DNA of 64,000 nucleotides from Hyphomicrobiales bacterium (GCA_900472295.1 UCIA01000032.1:1-64000); one strand, 5' to 3'; shown: positions 45,186 to 54,243, counted from the stretch's first letter. Numbers and translations: made by a program. Notes: generated by a model not told the origin, from the sequence alone.

Positions 45186-45941
45186 ATGCTTGAGATCAAG
45201 AACCTGCATGCCCGCATCGTCGATGACGGTACCGAGATCATCCGCGGCCTCAACCTGACGGTGAAAGCCGGCGAGGTCGCCGCCATCATGGGTCCCAACG
45301 GCTCGGGCAAGTCGACGCTGTCCTACATCCTCGCCGGCCGCGAGGACTATGAGGTCACCGAAGGCGATATCCTTTACAACGGCCACTCGATCCTCGAAAT
45401 GGATCCGGCCGAGCGCGCCACATCAGGCATTTTCCTCGCCTTCCAGTATCCGATGGAGATACCGGGCGTGGCGACCATGGAATTCCTGAAGGTGGCGATG
45501 AACGAGCAGCGCAAGGCGCGCGGCGAGGAGCCGCTCAAGATTCCGGAATTCCTCAAGCGCGTGAAAGAGGCGGCAGCCTCGCTCAACATGGACATGGCGA
45601 TGCTGAAGCGGCCGCTCAATGTCGGCTTCTCCGGCGGCGAGAAGAAGCGGGCGGAAATCCTGCAGATGAAGCTGCTGGAGCCGAAGCTTTGCGTGCTCGA
45701 CGAGACCGATTCCGGCCTCGACATCGATGCGCTGAAGATCGTCTCGGACGGCGTCAACGCTCTGCGCTCGCCGGACCGCGCGTTCCTGGTCATCACCCAC
45801 TACCAGCGCCTGCTTGAGCACATCGTGCCCGACAGCGTGCACGTCCTCTACAAGGGCCAGGTGATCAAGTCCGGCGACAAGTCGCTGGCGCTCGATCTCG
45901 AAGCCAATGGCTATGCCGGCGTGATCGGCGAAGCGGCGTGA
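45186..45941 (+). CDS. sufC: Fe-S assembly ATPase SufC
   Basis: 251-residue ABC-type ATPase of the SufBC2D complex. Walker A MGPNGSGKSTLSYILAG, the SufC-specific segment GIFLAFQYPMEIPGV, signature FSGGEKKRAEILQM, Walker B LCVLDETDSGLDIDALK, and the late H-loop region VITHYQRLLEHIVPDSVHVL. All catalytic motifs are intact. The stop lies 1 bp from the sufD start. Confidence 0.97.
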   Translation: MLEIKNLHARIVDDGTEIIRGLNLTVKAGEVAAIMGPNGSGKSTLSYILAGREDYEVTEGDILYNGHSILEMDPAERATSGIFLAFQYPMEIPGVATMEFLKVAMNEQRKARGEEPLKIPEFLKRVKEAAASLNMDMAMLKRPLNVGFSGGEKKRAEILQMKLLEPKLCVLDETDSGLDIDALKIVSDGVNALRSPDRAFLVITHYQRLLEHIVPDSVHVLYKGQVIKSGDKSLALDLEANGYAGVIGEAA

Positions 45942-45942
45942 G

Positions 45943-47229
45943 ATGCCTGAGGTAAAACTGATGAACATGCATTCGACACCCCAGCGCACGCAGGCCGAAA
46001 CGGCGCTCATCGACGCCTTCGGCGAGCGGCTGTCGCTGCTGCCGGGCGACGGCGCGGTGATGCTGAAGCGCGACGACGCCATCGAGGCGATCAAGCACGG
46101 CCTGCCGACGCGGCGCGTCGAATCCTGGCACTATACGGATTTGCGCCGGCTGCTGACTGCGGTGCCGGCCTTCGATCCGACGGCCGCCGCAAAGGCATTG
46201 GCGCCTATCGTTGAAGGCTCCGCCGTGCTGGCCGTGCTGAACGGCGTGTCGAGCGCGAAATTCCCTGATATTGAAGGTGTGACGGTTCAGCGCCTGTCGG
46301 AAAAGCTGACCGACGGCAGTCTGGCGCCCGGCCTCGACCCCTATGGCAGCGATGACGCCATCGGCGCGCTGAACACTGCCTTCGTCGCAGACGGCTATTT
46401 TGTCGACATCGCCGATGGCGCAGCACTGGAAAAGCCAATCGAATTGCAAAACCTGCAGGCTGGCGGCCAGGTGCATGTGCGCTTTCCCGTGCGTGTCGGC
46501 GCCGGCGCCAAGGCCGCTATCGTCGAGCGTCAGGCCGGCGAGGGCTCAGCACTTGCCAGCTCCGTCAGCCAGCTGGTGCTGGACGAGGGCGCCGAGGTTA
46601 CCTGGCTGATCGTGCAGGAGCAGCCGGAAACGGCCACGCATCTCGCCCAGTTCAAGGCGCATCTCGGCAAGAATTCGAAGCTGACGCTGTTCTTCATGAA
46701 TGCCGGCGGCAAGCTTGTTCGCCAGGAGATCGTGGTGAAGACCACGGGCGAAGGCGCCGACTTCAAACTGCGCGGCATCAACCTTCTGGCCGGCGACACG
46801 CATACCGATGTGACCATGGTGCTCGACCATGCCGTGCCGCACACGACGTCGACGGAAGTGATCCGCAACGTGGTGACCGGCAAGGCGCACGGCGTCTTTC
46901 AGGGCCGCATCAACGTTCACCAATACGCGCAGAAGACCAACGCCAAGATGGCCTGCAACACGCTGCTCCTGTCGGACGATGGCGAGTTCTCGACCAAGCC
47001 GGAACTGGAAATCTTCGCCGACGACGTCATCTGCGGCCACGGCGCCACCGTCACCGAGATCGACCACAACCATCTGTTCTATCTGATGGCGCGCGGCGTC
47101 GACGAGAAGAGCGCGCGTGGGCTGCTGGTCAAGGCGTTCGTGGCGGAAGTGATCGAGGAACTGGACGACGAAACGATCGTCGAGGCGCTGGAGACGCGAC
47201 TTGATGATTGGTTTGTGGCGCACGGCTAA
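45943..47229 (+). CDS. sufD: Fe-S assembly protein SufD
   Basis: 428-residue SufB paralogue that pairs with it in the scaffold. The N-terminus contains LPTRRVESWHYTDLRRLL, and the C-terminal core has GVFQGRINVHQYAQKTNAKMACNTLLLSDDGEFSTKPELEIFADDVICGHGATV with the conserved His residue. Length matches the family. A palindromic repeat starts 12 bp after its stop. Confidence 0.95.
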   Translation: MPEVKLMNMHSTPQRTQAETALIDAFGERLSLLPGDGAVMLKRDDAIEAIKHGLPTRRVESWHYTDLRRLLTAVPAFDPTAAAKALAPIVEGSAVLAVLNGVSSAKFPDIEGVTVQRLSEKLTDGSLAPGLDPYGSDDAIGALNTAFVADGYFVDIADGAALEKPIELQNLQAGGQVHVRFPVRVGAGAKAAIVERQAGEGSALASSVSQLVLDEGAEVTWLIVQEQPETATHLAQFKAHLGKNSKLTLFFMNAGGKLVRQEIVVKTTGEGADFKLRGINLLAGDTHTDVTMVLDHAVPHTTSTEVIRNVVTGKAHGVFQGRINVHQYAQKTNAKMACNTLLLSDDGEFSTKPELEIFADDVICGHGATVTEIDHNHLFYLMARGVDEKSARGLLVKAFVAEVIEELDDETIVEALETRLDDWFVAHG

Positions 47230-47240
47230 TTGGTGCTGAC

Positions 47241-47346
47241 GTCATCCTCGGGCTTGTCCCGAGGATCTGCGGCGTCCCGGAGTGAAATTATGGTCGGTTC
47301 TGTCAGTCAAAAGGCAATGGATCCTCGGGACAAGCCCGAGGATGAC
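47241..47346. repeat. Long palindromic repeat (copy 2) overlapping the sufS1 start
   Basis: Complementary 27-bp arms at 47241-47267 and 47320-47346 around a 52-bp spacer. The arms match copy 1 at 44343-44448; the spacers differ. The right arm is translated in frame as DPRDKPEDD within the N-terminus of SufS1, and the spacer provides its GGAG ribosome site and ATG. Confidence 0.9.
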
Positions 47347-48570
47347 GGCCGCCCCTACGACGTCGAGGCGATCCGCCGCGACTTCCCGATCCTGTCGCGC
47401 GAAGTCTATGGCAAACCGCTGGTCTATCTCGACAATGGCGCCTCGGCGCAGAAGCCGCAGGTGGTGCTGGACACCATCCAGCACGCCTATTCCCAGGAAT
47501 ACGCCAACGTCCATCGGGGCCTGCATTTCCTGTCCAATGCGGCGACCGACGCCTATGAGAAGGCGCGCGAGACGGTGCGCCGCTTCCTCAATGCGCCGAG
47601 CACCGACAACATCGTCTTCACCTCCAACACGACCGCGGCCATCAATACCGTCGCCTATGGCTATGGCATGCCCAATATCGGCGAGGGCGACGAGATCTTG
47701 CTGTCGATCATGGAGCACCACTCCAACATCGTTCCCTGGCATTTCATCCGCGAGCGGCAGGGCGCCAAGCTGGTCTGGGTGCCGGTCGACGATCTCGGCG
47801 TCTTCCACATCGAGGAATTCGAAAAGCGCCTGACCGACAAGACCAAGCTCGTCGCGATCACCCATATGTCGAATGCGCTGGGCACGGTAACGCCGATCAA
47901 GGAGATCGTGCGCATCGCGCATGCGCGCGGAATTCCCGTGCTGGTCGACGGCAGCCAGAGCGCCGTGCATATGCCGATCGACGTCCAGGATCTCGACTGC
48001 GATTTCTTCGTCTTCACCGGCCACAAGGTCTATGGGCCCTCCGGCATCGGCGTGCTCTACGGCAAGAAGGACATCCTCTCCGGCATGCGGCCCTTCATGG
48101 GCGGCGGCGAGATGATCGAGGAGGTCACGGAAGACATCGTCACCTACAACGAGCCACCGCACCGTTTCGAGGCCGGCACGCCGCCGATCGTGCAGGCGAT
48201 CGGGCTGGGTGCAGCGCTGGAATACATGGAAAAGATCGGCCGCGAGCGTATCGCCGCCCACGAAGCCGACCTCAAGACCTATGCGCATGAGCGGCTGCGT
48301 TCCATCAACTCCCTGCGCATCTTCGGCGACGCACCGAACAAGGGCGCCATCATTTCCTTCGAATTGCAGGGTATTCATGCCCATGACGTGTCTATGGTGA
48401 TAGACAGGCAGGGCGTGGCGGTGCGCGCCGGCACCCATTGCGCCCAGCCGCTGTTGAAACGCTTTGGCGTAACCTCCACATGCAGGGCATCGTTCGGCAT
48501 GTATAATACCCGGGCCGAAGTCGACGCTTTGGCCGAAGCGCTTGAGAAAGCGCGCAAATTCTTCGGTTGA
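47290..48570 (+). CDS. sufS1: Cysteine desulfurase SufS (group II)
   Basis: 426-residue PLP enzyme supplying sulfur to SufBCD, usually with a SufE/SufU partner. Group II hallmarks: FPILSREVYGKPLVYLDNGASAQKP, the PLP lysine in FFVFTGHKVYGPSGIGVLYG, and the catalytic Cys384 in RAGTHCAQPLLKRFG. The ATG at 47290 has GGAG 8 nt upstream; 47317 is the alternative. The first 20 or so residues (MVGSVSQKAMDPRDKPEDDG) come from an inserted palindromic repeat, and the conserved protein starts at about PYDVEAIRRDFP. Confidence 0.95.
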   Translation: MVGSVSQKAMDPRDKPEDDGRPYDVEAIRRDFPILSREVYGKPLVYLDNGASAQKPQVVLDTIQHAYSQEYANVHRGLHFLSNAATDAYEKARETVRRFLNAPSTDNIVFTSNTTAAINTVAYGYGMPNIGEGDEILLSIMEHHSNIVPWHFIRERQGAKLVWVPVDDLGVFHIEEFEKRLTDKTKLVAITHMSNALGTVTPIKEIVRIAHARGIPVLVDGSQSAVHMPIDVQDLDCDFFVFTGHKVYGPSGIGVLYGKKDILSGMRPFMGGGEMIEEVTEDIVTYNEPPHRFEAGTPPIVQAIGLGAALEYMEKIGRERIAAHEADLKTYAHERLRSINSLRIFGDAPNKGAIISFELQGIHAHDVSMVIDRQGVAVRAGTHCAQPLLKRFGVTSTCRASFGMYNTRAEVDALAEALEKARKFFG

Positions 48571-48581
48571 AGATTTTTTGG

Positions 48582-48977
48582 ATGATGACCATGGATGATG
48601 CGAGCCACACCACCGAACCGGAAGCAGCAGTCAATCCGCTGGTGTCCGCCTCGGCCATTCCCGCCGACGAACTGGCGCGGCTGACCGACGACATCGTCTC
48701 GGCGCTGAAGACGGTCTACGACCCGGAAATCCCGGCCGACATTTACGAACTCGGCCTGATCTACAAGATCGACATCGAGGACGACCGCTCGGTCAAGATC
48801 GACATGACACTGACCGCACCCGGCTGCCCGGTAGCCGGCGAAATGCCCGGCTGGGTCGAAAACGCCGTCGGCGCCGTCGAAGGCGTATCCGGCGTCGAGG
48901 TCAACATGACCTTCGACCCGCCCTGGTCCGCCGACCGCATGTCGGAAGAGGCGCAGGTGGCGGTGGGCTGGTACTAG
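48582..48977 (+). CDS. sufT: SUF system DUF59 protein (SufT/MIP18-like)
   Basis: 131-residue protein with an N-terminal low-complexity leader and a DUF59/MIP18 domain: IVSALKTVYDPEIPADIYELGLIYKIDIEDD, then MTLTAPGCPVAGEMPGWVENAV with the conserved Cys, and VNMTFDPPWSADRMSEEAQ. It is the X gene of sufS2BCDS1XA. Start is ambiguous among ATGs at 48582, 48585 and 48591. SufT-type proteins help mature specific Fe-S enzymes. Confidence 0.9.
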   Translation: MMTMDDASHTTEPEAAVNPLVSASAIPADELARLTDDIVSALKTVYDPEIPADIYELGLIYKIDIEDDRSVKIDMTLTAPGCPVAGEMPGWVENAVGAVEGVSGVEVNMTFDPPWSADRMSEEAQVAVGWY

Positions 48978-49083
48978 ACGGACAGGGTTTGGTGCACTTG
49001 CACCAGTGGTAAAACTTCACCATTTTAGGTGAGGAATCATTCGGGCAGGCCTTGAACCTGCATGGAATGGAAGAGGAAAAAGA

Positions 49084-49464
49084 ATGGGACGCTTCGCCGT
49101 CATCACGATGACCGAAAAGGCCGCCGACCGGGTGCGCGAGATCGTTGCCACCCGCGACAACGCGCACGGCATTCGCCTCGGCATCAAAAAGGGCGGTTGC
49201 GCCGGCATGGAATACACGGTCGACCTGGTCACCGAGCCCAATACCAAGGACGACCACATCGAGCGCGATGGCGCCCATGTCTATGTCGCGCCTGAGGCTG
49301 CACTTTTCCTGTTCGGGACCGAGATGGATTTCGAGCAGACGACGCTGCGCACCGGCTTTACCTTCCACAATCCCAACCAGAGTTCGGCCTGCGGCTGCGG
49401 CGAATCGGTCGAGCTGAAGCCGGCTGATTTGAAGGCGCTGGCCGAGGCGCGCGCTTCCGCCTGA
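49084..49464 (+). CDS. sufA: A-type Fe-S carrier SufA/ErpA-like
   Basis: 126-residue carrier that delivers [Fe-S] clusters to target proteins. The three conserved cysteines are present in KKGGCAGMEYTVDL and SSACGCGESVELK (CxC), with the fold segment MTEKAADRVREIVATRD at the start. GAAGAGGAAAAAG precedes the ATG. It is the last gene of the suf operon. Confidence 0.95.
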   Translation: MGRFAVITMTEKAADRVREIVATRDNAHGIRLGIKKGGCAGMEYTVDLVTEPNTKDDHIERDGAHVYVAPEAALFLFGTEMDFEQTTLRTGFTFHNPNQSSACGCGESVELKPADLKALAEARASA

Positions 49465-49613
49465 TCTTCCTTCGCCCCGTTCACGGGGAGGTGAGGAATG
49501 GTCCGCGCAGCGGGCGAAAAGCCAATTGCTTGGCTTTTCGAATGACGAACGGCCCGAAGGGCCGGACGAGGGGCAGCGCTAACCATCGGAAGTCGCGCTG
49601 CGCGCCCCCCTGC
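49465..49613. repeat. Degenerate intergenic palindromic mosaic after sufA
   Basis: The gap contains CCCCGTTCACGGGG, an 11-bp stem CGAAAAGCCAA (49515-49525) / TTGGCTTTTCG (49530-49540) with a 4-nt loop, and GGCCCGAAGGGCC. These building blocks resemble the rhizobial intergenic mosaic elements, and the stem may also terminate the suf transcript. Confidence 0.6.
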
Positions 49614-50111
49614 CTACTCCACCCACATCTTCGTCCGCTTGTGCCAGTCGGCGATCGATTCCTCGGGATAGACGTCGAACGCCTTGTCCTTTTTGCCGAT
49701 CACGGGCTCGACCCAGCTCGCCTTGTATTTCAGCATCAGATGCACCTTTTCCGGCGGCTTCGGCAGCTCGCTGTCGATCGCCGAGGCGAAGGGATGCACC
49801 AGCTCCGGCCATGTCGGATCGTAGAGCCACAGCGCAGAGCCGCACTTCTTGCAGAAATTGCGCTCGCCGGTCGAAATCTCGCACTTTGGATGCTCGTCGT
49901 CCTCGATCTTGGCGCGAAAGACGCCAAGGCTGCGCTTGCCCTTGATCTTCAGCGTCTTGTAGTTCGCGCCGAGATTGATGGCGAAACCGCCGCCGCCCTG
50001 CTGCTTGCGGCAGATCGAGCAGTAGCACAGCATGAACGGCACCGGCGTGTGGCTTTCCACCTCGAAGCGGACGGCATCACAGCGGCAGGATCCTTTGAGC
50101 AGAAGCGGCAT
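49614..50111 (-). CDS. GFA (glutathione-dependent formaldehyde-activating-like) family protein
   Basis: 165-residue zinc protein of the Mss4/GFA fold. Zinc ligands are in GSCRCDAVRFEVES, MLCYCSICRKQQGG and RNFCKKCGSALW. ATG at 50111 is chosen because GGAG lies 8 nt upstream and the family N-terminus (LLKGSCRCDAV) follows. The extended C-terminus (YKASWVEPVIGKKDKAFDVYPEESIADWHKRT) is common in this subgroup. Catalysis is not established for most members. Confidence 0.88.
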   Translation of the reverse strand: MPLLLKGSCRCDAVRFEVESHTPVPFMLCYCSICRKQQGGGGFAINLGANYKTLKIKGKRSLGVFRAKIEDDEHPKCEISTGERNFCKKCGSALWLYDPTWPELVHPFASAIDSELPKPPEKVHLMLKYKASWVEPVIGKKDKAFDVYPEESIADWHKRTKMWVE

Positions 50112-50193
50112 GGCAAAACTCCGACGGATGGCTCTCAACTTGTCAGCATGGTTTTGGTTGCGGCAATGGCAAGCCCGGTGAGATAACAGCGGC

Positions 50194-50529
50194 ATGGACA
50201 ATGAACGCATCGCCGAACTGTTCGAAGGCCTTGGGCCGGTCTCGATCCGAAAACTGTTCGGCGGCAAGGGCATCTATTTCGACGGCGTCATCGTCGCCAT
50301 TGTGCTGCGCGGCGAATTGCTGCTCAAGGCCGACGAACTGACCGTGCCGGATTTCGAAGCCGCCGGCTGCAAGCAGTGGACCTACACCGGCACGCGCCAC
50401 GGCAAGCTGGTCGCCATGCCGTACTGGAGCATTCCCGATGATGCTTTTGACGATCCAGACGAGATGATTGTGTGGGCACGCCGGGCTTATGAGGCGGGGT
50501 TGCGTGCGGGGAAGTGGGTTCCCCGTTAG
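50194..50529 (+). CDS. TfoX/Sxy N-terminal-domain protein
   Basis: 111-residue protein consisting only of the TfoX N-terminal domain: LFEGLGPVSIRKLFGGKGIYFDGVIVAIVLRGELLLKAD. The C-terminal competence-related domain of gamma-proteobacterial TfoX is absent, as usual in rhizobia. It diverges from the GFA gene by 82 bp. The function in alphaproteobacteria is unknown. Confidence 0.88.
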   Translation: MDNERIAELFEGLGPVSIRKLFGGKGIYFDGVIVAIVLRGELLLKADELTVPDFEAAGCKQWTYTGTRHGKLVAMPYWSIPDDAFDDPDEMIVWARRAYEAGLRAGKWVPR

Positions 50530-50535
50530 CGCGAG

Positions 50536-50695
50536 GCCGCCCCCTCATCCGGCCGCTTCGCGGCCACCTTCTCCCCGCTGGGGAGAAGAGATTGGCGTCG
50601 GCGCCGACACGCTCCTCTCCCCTCGGGGAGAGGTCGGATTGCCCCGAATTGCACTTTGCAATTCGGTCTTGGCAATCCGGGTGAGGGGGCCTTCG
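50536..50695. repeat. Composite palindromic element (RIME-like)
   Basis: About 160 bp of nested inverted repeats. The outer ends CCCCCTCATCCGG (50541-50553) and CCGGGTGAGGGGG (50678-50690) are nearly complementary. Inside lie GGCCGCTTCGCGGCC, TTCTCCCCGCTGGGGAGAA, CTCTCCCCTCGGGGAGAG and CGAATTGCACTTTGCAATTCG. This architecture matches the Rhizobium-specific intergenic mosaic elements. It sits between the convergent TfoX-like and psuG genes. Confidence 0.85.
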
Positions 50696-50705
50696 CCGCG
50701 TGAAC

Positions 50706-51623
50706 CTAGAGCGCCTTCGCAATCCTCGCCGCCAGCCGCGCATTGTTCTCGACCAAAGCGATGTTGGTCTTCAAGCTCCGCCCATCGGTGAGTTCGAGGA
50801 TTTTTCCCAACAGGAACGGCGTCACCGACTTTCCCGTCACATTCTGCACTACCGCCGCCTTCTGCGCGGCCTCGATGTAGCCGGCCATCTCGTCGGCCGG
50901 GATTTCGTCATCCTGCGGCACCGGGTTGGCGATCAGCATGCCTCCGACCAGACCCAGGGCAGCCCGCGTCTTGTAGAAATGCGCGATCTCTTGCGGTGTG
51001 TGCAGGGTCAGCGGGGCGCGGAAGTGCGACTGGCGCGACCAGAAAGCCGGCATGGTTTCGCAGCCATGGCCGATCACCGGCACGCCGCGCGTTTCCAGCA
51101 CCTCCAGCGTCTTTTCGATATCGAGGATGGCCTTGGCGCCGGCCGAGACGACGATGACCGGCGTGCGCGCCAGCTCGTCGAGATCGGCCGAGATGTCGAA
51201 GCTTTTCTCCGCGCCCTTGTGGACGCCGCCAATGCCGCCGGTGGCGAACACTTTGATCCCGACCATGTCAGCCGCGATCATGGTGGCGGCGACCGTGGTG
51301 CCGCCGGTGCGTCCTTGCGCCACCGCAAAGCCGAGATCGGCGCGCGACAGCTTCATGGCGTCGCCGGTCATGGCCAGTGATTCGCGCTCGCCGTCGGACA
51401 GCCCGATCTTGATGCGGCCGGCGACCACGGCGATCGTCGCCGGCACCGCGCCATTGTCCAAAATGATCTTCTCGACATTGGCGGCCATGGCGCCATTGTC
51501 GGGGTAGGGCATGCCATGGGTGATGATGGTGCTTTCCAGCGCCACCACCGAGCGGCCGGCGGCAAGCGCCTCTGCCACGGGCGGGTGGATGTCGATGAAG
51601 GGGCGGGCGCTTTGCGGGGTCAT
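50706..51623 (-). CDS. psuG: Pseudouridine-5'-phosphate glycosidase
   Basis: 305-residue enzyme that splits pseudouridine 5'-phosphate into uracil and ribose 5-phosphate. Strongly conserved blocks: VVALESTIITHGMPYP, QGRTGGTTVAATMIAADMVGIKVFATGGIGGVHKGAE, DISADLDELARTPVIVVSAGAKAILDIEKTLEVLET and LLIANPVP-type GGMLIANPVPQDDEI. The ATG at 51623 follows GGAG. It lies 70 bp after psuK; together they form the pseudouridine degradation pathway. Confidence 0.96.
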   Translation of the reverse strand: MTPQSARPFIDIHPPVAEALAAGRSVVALESTIITHGMPYPDNGAMAANVEKIILDNGAVPATIAVVAGRIKIGLSDGERESLAMTGDAMKLSRADLGFAVAQGRTGGTTVAATMIAADMVGIKVFATGGIGGVHKGAEKSFDISADLDELARTPVIVVSAGAKAILDIEKTLEVLETRGVPVIGHGCETMPAFWSRQSHFRAPLTLHTPQEIAHFYKTRAALGLVGGMLIANPVPQDDEIPADEMAGYIEAAQKAAVVQNVTGKSVTPFLLGKILELTDGRSLKTNIALVENNARLAARIAKAL

Positions 51624-51693
51624 GACGGTCTCCGGTCCGAAGCACCGCGCGTCCCCTTGGACGTCGCGCTCCGGCAATGGCAATTGGCCGCCC

Positions 51694-52638
51694 TCATGCC
51701 ATTTCCTGCGCATCCGGCACAAGAGCCAGCGCCTCGGTGAAGGTCGCAGTCGTAAAAGTCGGAACCGCGTCTGCGCTTTCGATGGCGAGCGTTGCGGCGG
51801 CTACGCCTTCGCGCAGGGCCGCGCGCAGTGTCTGGCCACCGAGCAGTGCGGCGACCGTTGCTCCGGCCAGCGCGTCGCCGGCGCCGGTGACGTCGGCGAC
51901 CTTTCTCGGTGGCGGCGGCAGGATCGAAAAGGCGCCGGCTGCATCGAAACCCAGCACCGGGCCATCGCCCGCCGTCACCACACCGCTGGTCAGGCCACTG
52001 CAGCGCAAGCCGTCGATCATCTCGCGCGCTGTGGCATTGGCATTGACGCCGGCCAGCACGACGGCCTCGCGCCGGTTCATGAACAGCACCGCCAGCGCGC
52101 CAAGCACCGGGATCAGCCGCACCACTTTGGCCGGCGAAATGGCGATGGCATAGACCGGCTTGCCGGCGGCGAGCCCAACCAGCCGCTCCAGGGCGGAGGA
52201 CGGCAGGTTGGCGTCGCACAGCACGGCGTCGGCTTCGGCGACCACCTCGCGCACCTTGGACCGACGCATCTGCTTGGGGAAGGCGAGGTCGTAGAGCGCC
52301 ATGTCGGCAAAGCCGGTGATCAGCTCGCCGTCGCTGTCGATCAGCGCCGTGTAGCTCGGTGTCGTCCGGTCGAGGAACACCGCCGACAGATCGGCAATGC
52401 CGGCGTCAGCGATGGCGCGCGCAACCGTCTCGCCCGCTGCGTCGCCGCCGCGCATCGACATCAGCGAGGCCGAGACGCCGCGCCGCACAACGCTGCGCAG
52501 CGCATTGAAGACGCCGCCGCCGACATCCTCGCGCATCGTGCCGGGGTTGGACGCCGCCGGCACGTAAGCGCCGGACACCTGGCCGCGGCGGTCGATATGG
52601 GCGCCGCCCACCGCCAGTATTTTTGCTGATTTCACCAT
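51694..52638 (-). CDS. psuK: PfkB-family kinase, pseudouridine kinase
   Basis: 314-residue kinase expected to phosphorylate pseudouridine for PsuG. PfkB features: ILAVGGAHIDRRGQVSGAYVPAASNPG at the start and DVTGAGDALAGATVAALLGG near residue 260 with the catalytic Asp. The ATG at 52638 (MVKSAK) is preferred, but 52674 is possible. The assignment as pseudouridine kinase rests on adjacency to psuG and on the GAHIDRRGQ opening. Confidence 0.9.
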   Translation of the reverse strand: MVKSAKILAVGGAHIDRRGQVSGAYVPAASNPGTMREDVGGGVFNALRSVVRRGVSASLMSMRGGDAAGETVARAIADAGIADLSAVFLDRTTPSYTALIDSDGELITGFADMALYDLAFPKQMRRSKVREVVAEADAVLCDANLPSSALERLVGLAAGKPVYAIAISPAKVVRLIPVLGALAVLFMNRREAVVLAGVNANATAREMIDGLRCSGLTSGVVTAGDGPVLGFDAAGAFSILPPPPRKVADVTGAGDALAGATVAALLGGQTLRAALREGVAAATLAIESADAVPTFTTATFTEALALVPDAQEMA

Positions 52639-52825
52639 GCCGGCGATATGACCTTTGTTATTCGAACCAGACAAGCGCTAGGCTGTGCGACGGAGCTTCG
52701 CAGGCAAGCCAGCGATTCGGGCGGAGCCAAACCGCCGGAGCGTCTGGCCCAATGCGGAATGCGTCCGAAACCAAACCACGAGACAAAAAAAGAACAAATC
52801 CGGATAAAGATTGTTTTTCAGATAT

Positions 52826-52861
52826 TTGACCCCTCTTGCCAAACGAGAACAAAAAAGGTAC
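52826..52861 (+). promoter_or_regulatory. recA promoter with LexA-like box
   Basis: A -35-like TTGACC (52826-52831) is followed by GAAC-AAAAAAG-GTAC (52847-52861), one base away from the alphaproteobacterial LexA pattern GAAC-N7-GAAC. It overlaps the expected -10 position and lies 60 bp before the recA ATG. SOS control of recA is therefore likely. Confidence 0.65.
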
Positions 52862-52920
52862 AAAGTGGGCAGGGATTACGGATTGTCCGGCCTTCATTGA
52901 CGACCAAGGGGTGATGTATC

Positions 52921-54024
52921 ATGGCTCAGAATTCTTTGCGGCTTGTAGAGGACAAAGCGGTGGACAAATCAAAGGCTCTGGACGCGGCGCTGTCGCAAAT
53001 CGAGCGCGCCTTCGGCAAGGGCTCGATCATGCGGCTTGGCGCCAATGAGCAGGTCGTCGAGATCGAAACCGTGCCGACCGGATCGCTCGGCCTCGACATC
53101 GCGCTTGGCGTCGGCGGCCTGCCGCGCGGCCGCATCGTCGAGATCTACGGGCCGGAAAGCTCGGGCAAGACGACGCTGGCGCTGCATACGGTTGCCGAAG
53201 CCCAGAAGAAGGGCGGCATCTGCGCCTTCGTCGATGCGGAGCACGCGCTCGACCCGGTCTATGCCCGCAAGCTCGGCGTCGACCTGGAAAACCTGCTGAT
53301 CTCGCAGCCCGACACCGGCGAACAGGCGCTGGAGATCTGCGACACGCTGGTCCGCTCCGGCGCCATCGACGTGCTGGTGGTCGATTCGGTGGCCGCACTG
53401 ACGCCGCGCGCTGAAATCGAGGGCGAGATGGGCGATTCGCTGCCCGGCCTGCAGGCGCGTTTGATGAGCCAGGCGCTGCGCAAGCTGACCGCCTCGATCT
53501 CGCGCTCCAACACCATGGTCATCTTCATCAACCAGATTCGCATGAAGATCGGCGTCATGTTCGGTTCGCCGGAAACCACGACCGGCGGCAACGCGCTGAA
53601 ATTCTACGCTTCGGTGCGCCTCGACATCCGCCGCATCGGCTCGGTCAAGGACCGCGATGAGGTGGTCGGCAACCAGACCCGCGTCAAGGTGGTCAAGAAC
53701 AAGCTGGCGCCGCCCTTCAAGGTGGTCGAATTCGACATCATGTATGGCGAAGGCGTCTCCAAGACCGGCGAACTGGTCGACCTCGGCGTCAAGGCCGGCG
53801 TGGTCGAGAAGTCAGGCGCCTGGTTCTCCTACAATTCGCAGCGCCTCGGCCAGGGTCGCGAAAACGCCAAACTGTTCCTGCGCGACAATCCCGACACGGC
53901 GCGCGAGATCGAACTGGCGCTGCGGCAGAATGCCGGGCTGATCGCCGAAAAATTCCTCGAAAATGGCGGCCCTGAGCGCGGCGACGGCGATGACGGCTTC
54001 GAGGAAGAATCCGGCGCCATGTAA
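52921..54024 (+). CDS. recA: Recombinase RecA
   Basis: 367-residue strand-exchange ATPase of recombination and SOS induction. Walker A GPESSGKTT at 77-85, Walker B LVVDSVAAL, the DNA-binding L1/L2 region (MSQALRKLTASISRSNTMVIFINQIRMKIGVMFGSPETTTGGNALKFYASVRLDIRR, complete) and an acidic C-terminus (GDGDDGFEEESGAM). Length and motifs are normal for Rhizobiales. Confidence 0.98.
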   Translation: MAQNSLRLVEDKAVDKSKALDAALSQIERAFGKGSIMRLGANEQVVEIETVPTGSLGLDIALGVGGLPRGRIVEIYGPESSGKTTLALHTVAEAQKKGGICAFVDAEHALDPVYARKLGVDLENLLISQPDTGEQALEICDTLVRSGAIDVLVVDSVAALTPRAEIEGEMGDSLPGLQARLMSQALRKLTASISRSNTMVIFINQIRMKIGVMFGSPETTTGGNALKFYASVRLDIRRIGSVKDRDEVVGNQTRVKVVKNKLAPPFKVVEFDIMYGEGVSKTGELVDLGVKAGVVEKSGAWFSYNSQRLGQGRENAKLFLRDNPDTAREIELALRQNAGLIAEKFLENGGPERGDGDDGFEEESGAM

Positions 54025-54100
54025 GGCACGGCCAGGGTTCGGCCATAAATCTTGCCTATAGGCTGATGCTTAAGTAATCGAGTTCCTGGTATTGCGTTCC

Positions 54101-54136
54101 AAACCGCCGGCCGTCGCGCCGGCGGTTTTCGTTTTT
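54101..54136 (+). terminator. Rho-independent terminator after recA
   Basis: Stem AAACCGCCGGC (54101-54111) / GCCGGCGGTTT (54118-54128) with a 6-nt loop, followed by TTTTCGTTTTT. It is 77 bp after the recA stop. Confidence 0.85.
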
Positions 54137-54243
54137 GGATAGTCGACGCGCTGCTCGATTGGCCCAATTCCGTGTTTCTGGACAGGGTGGGGCGTGCCCG
54201 CTAAAAGGCCAAGTCTATCTACTGAACAGCAGAGACCAGTTTC

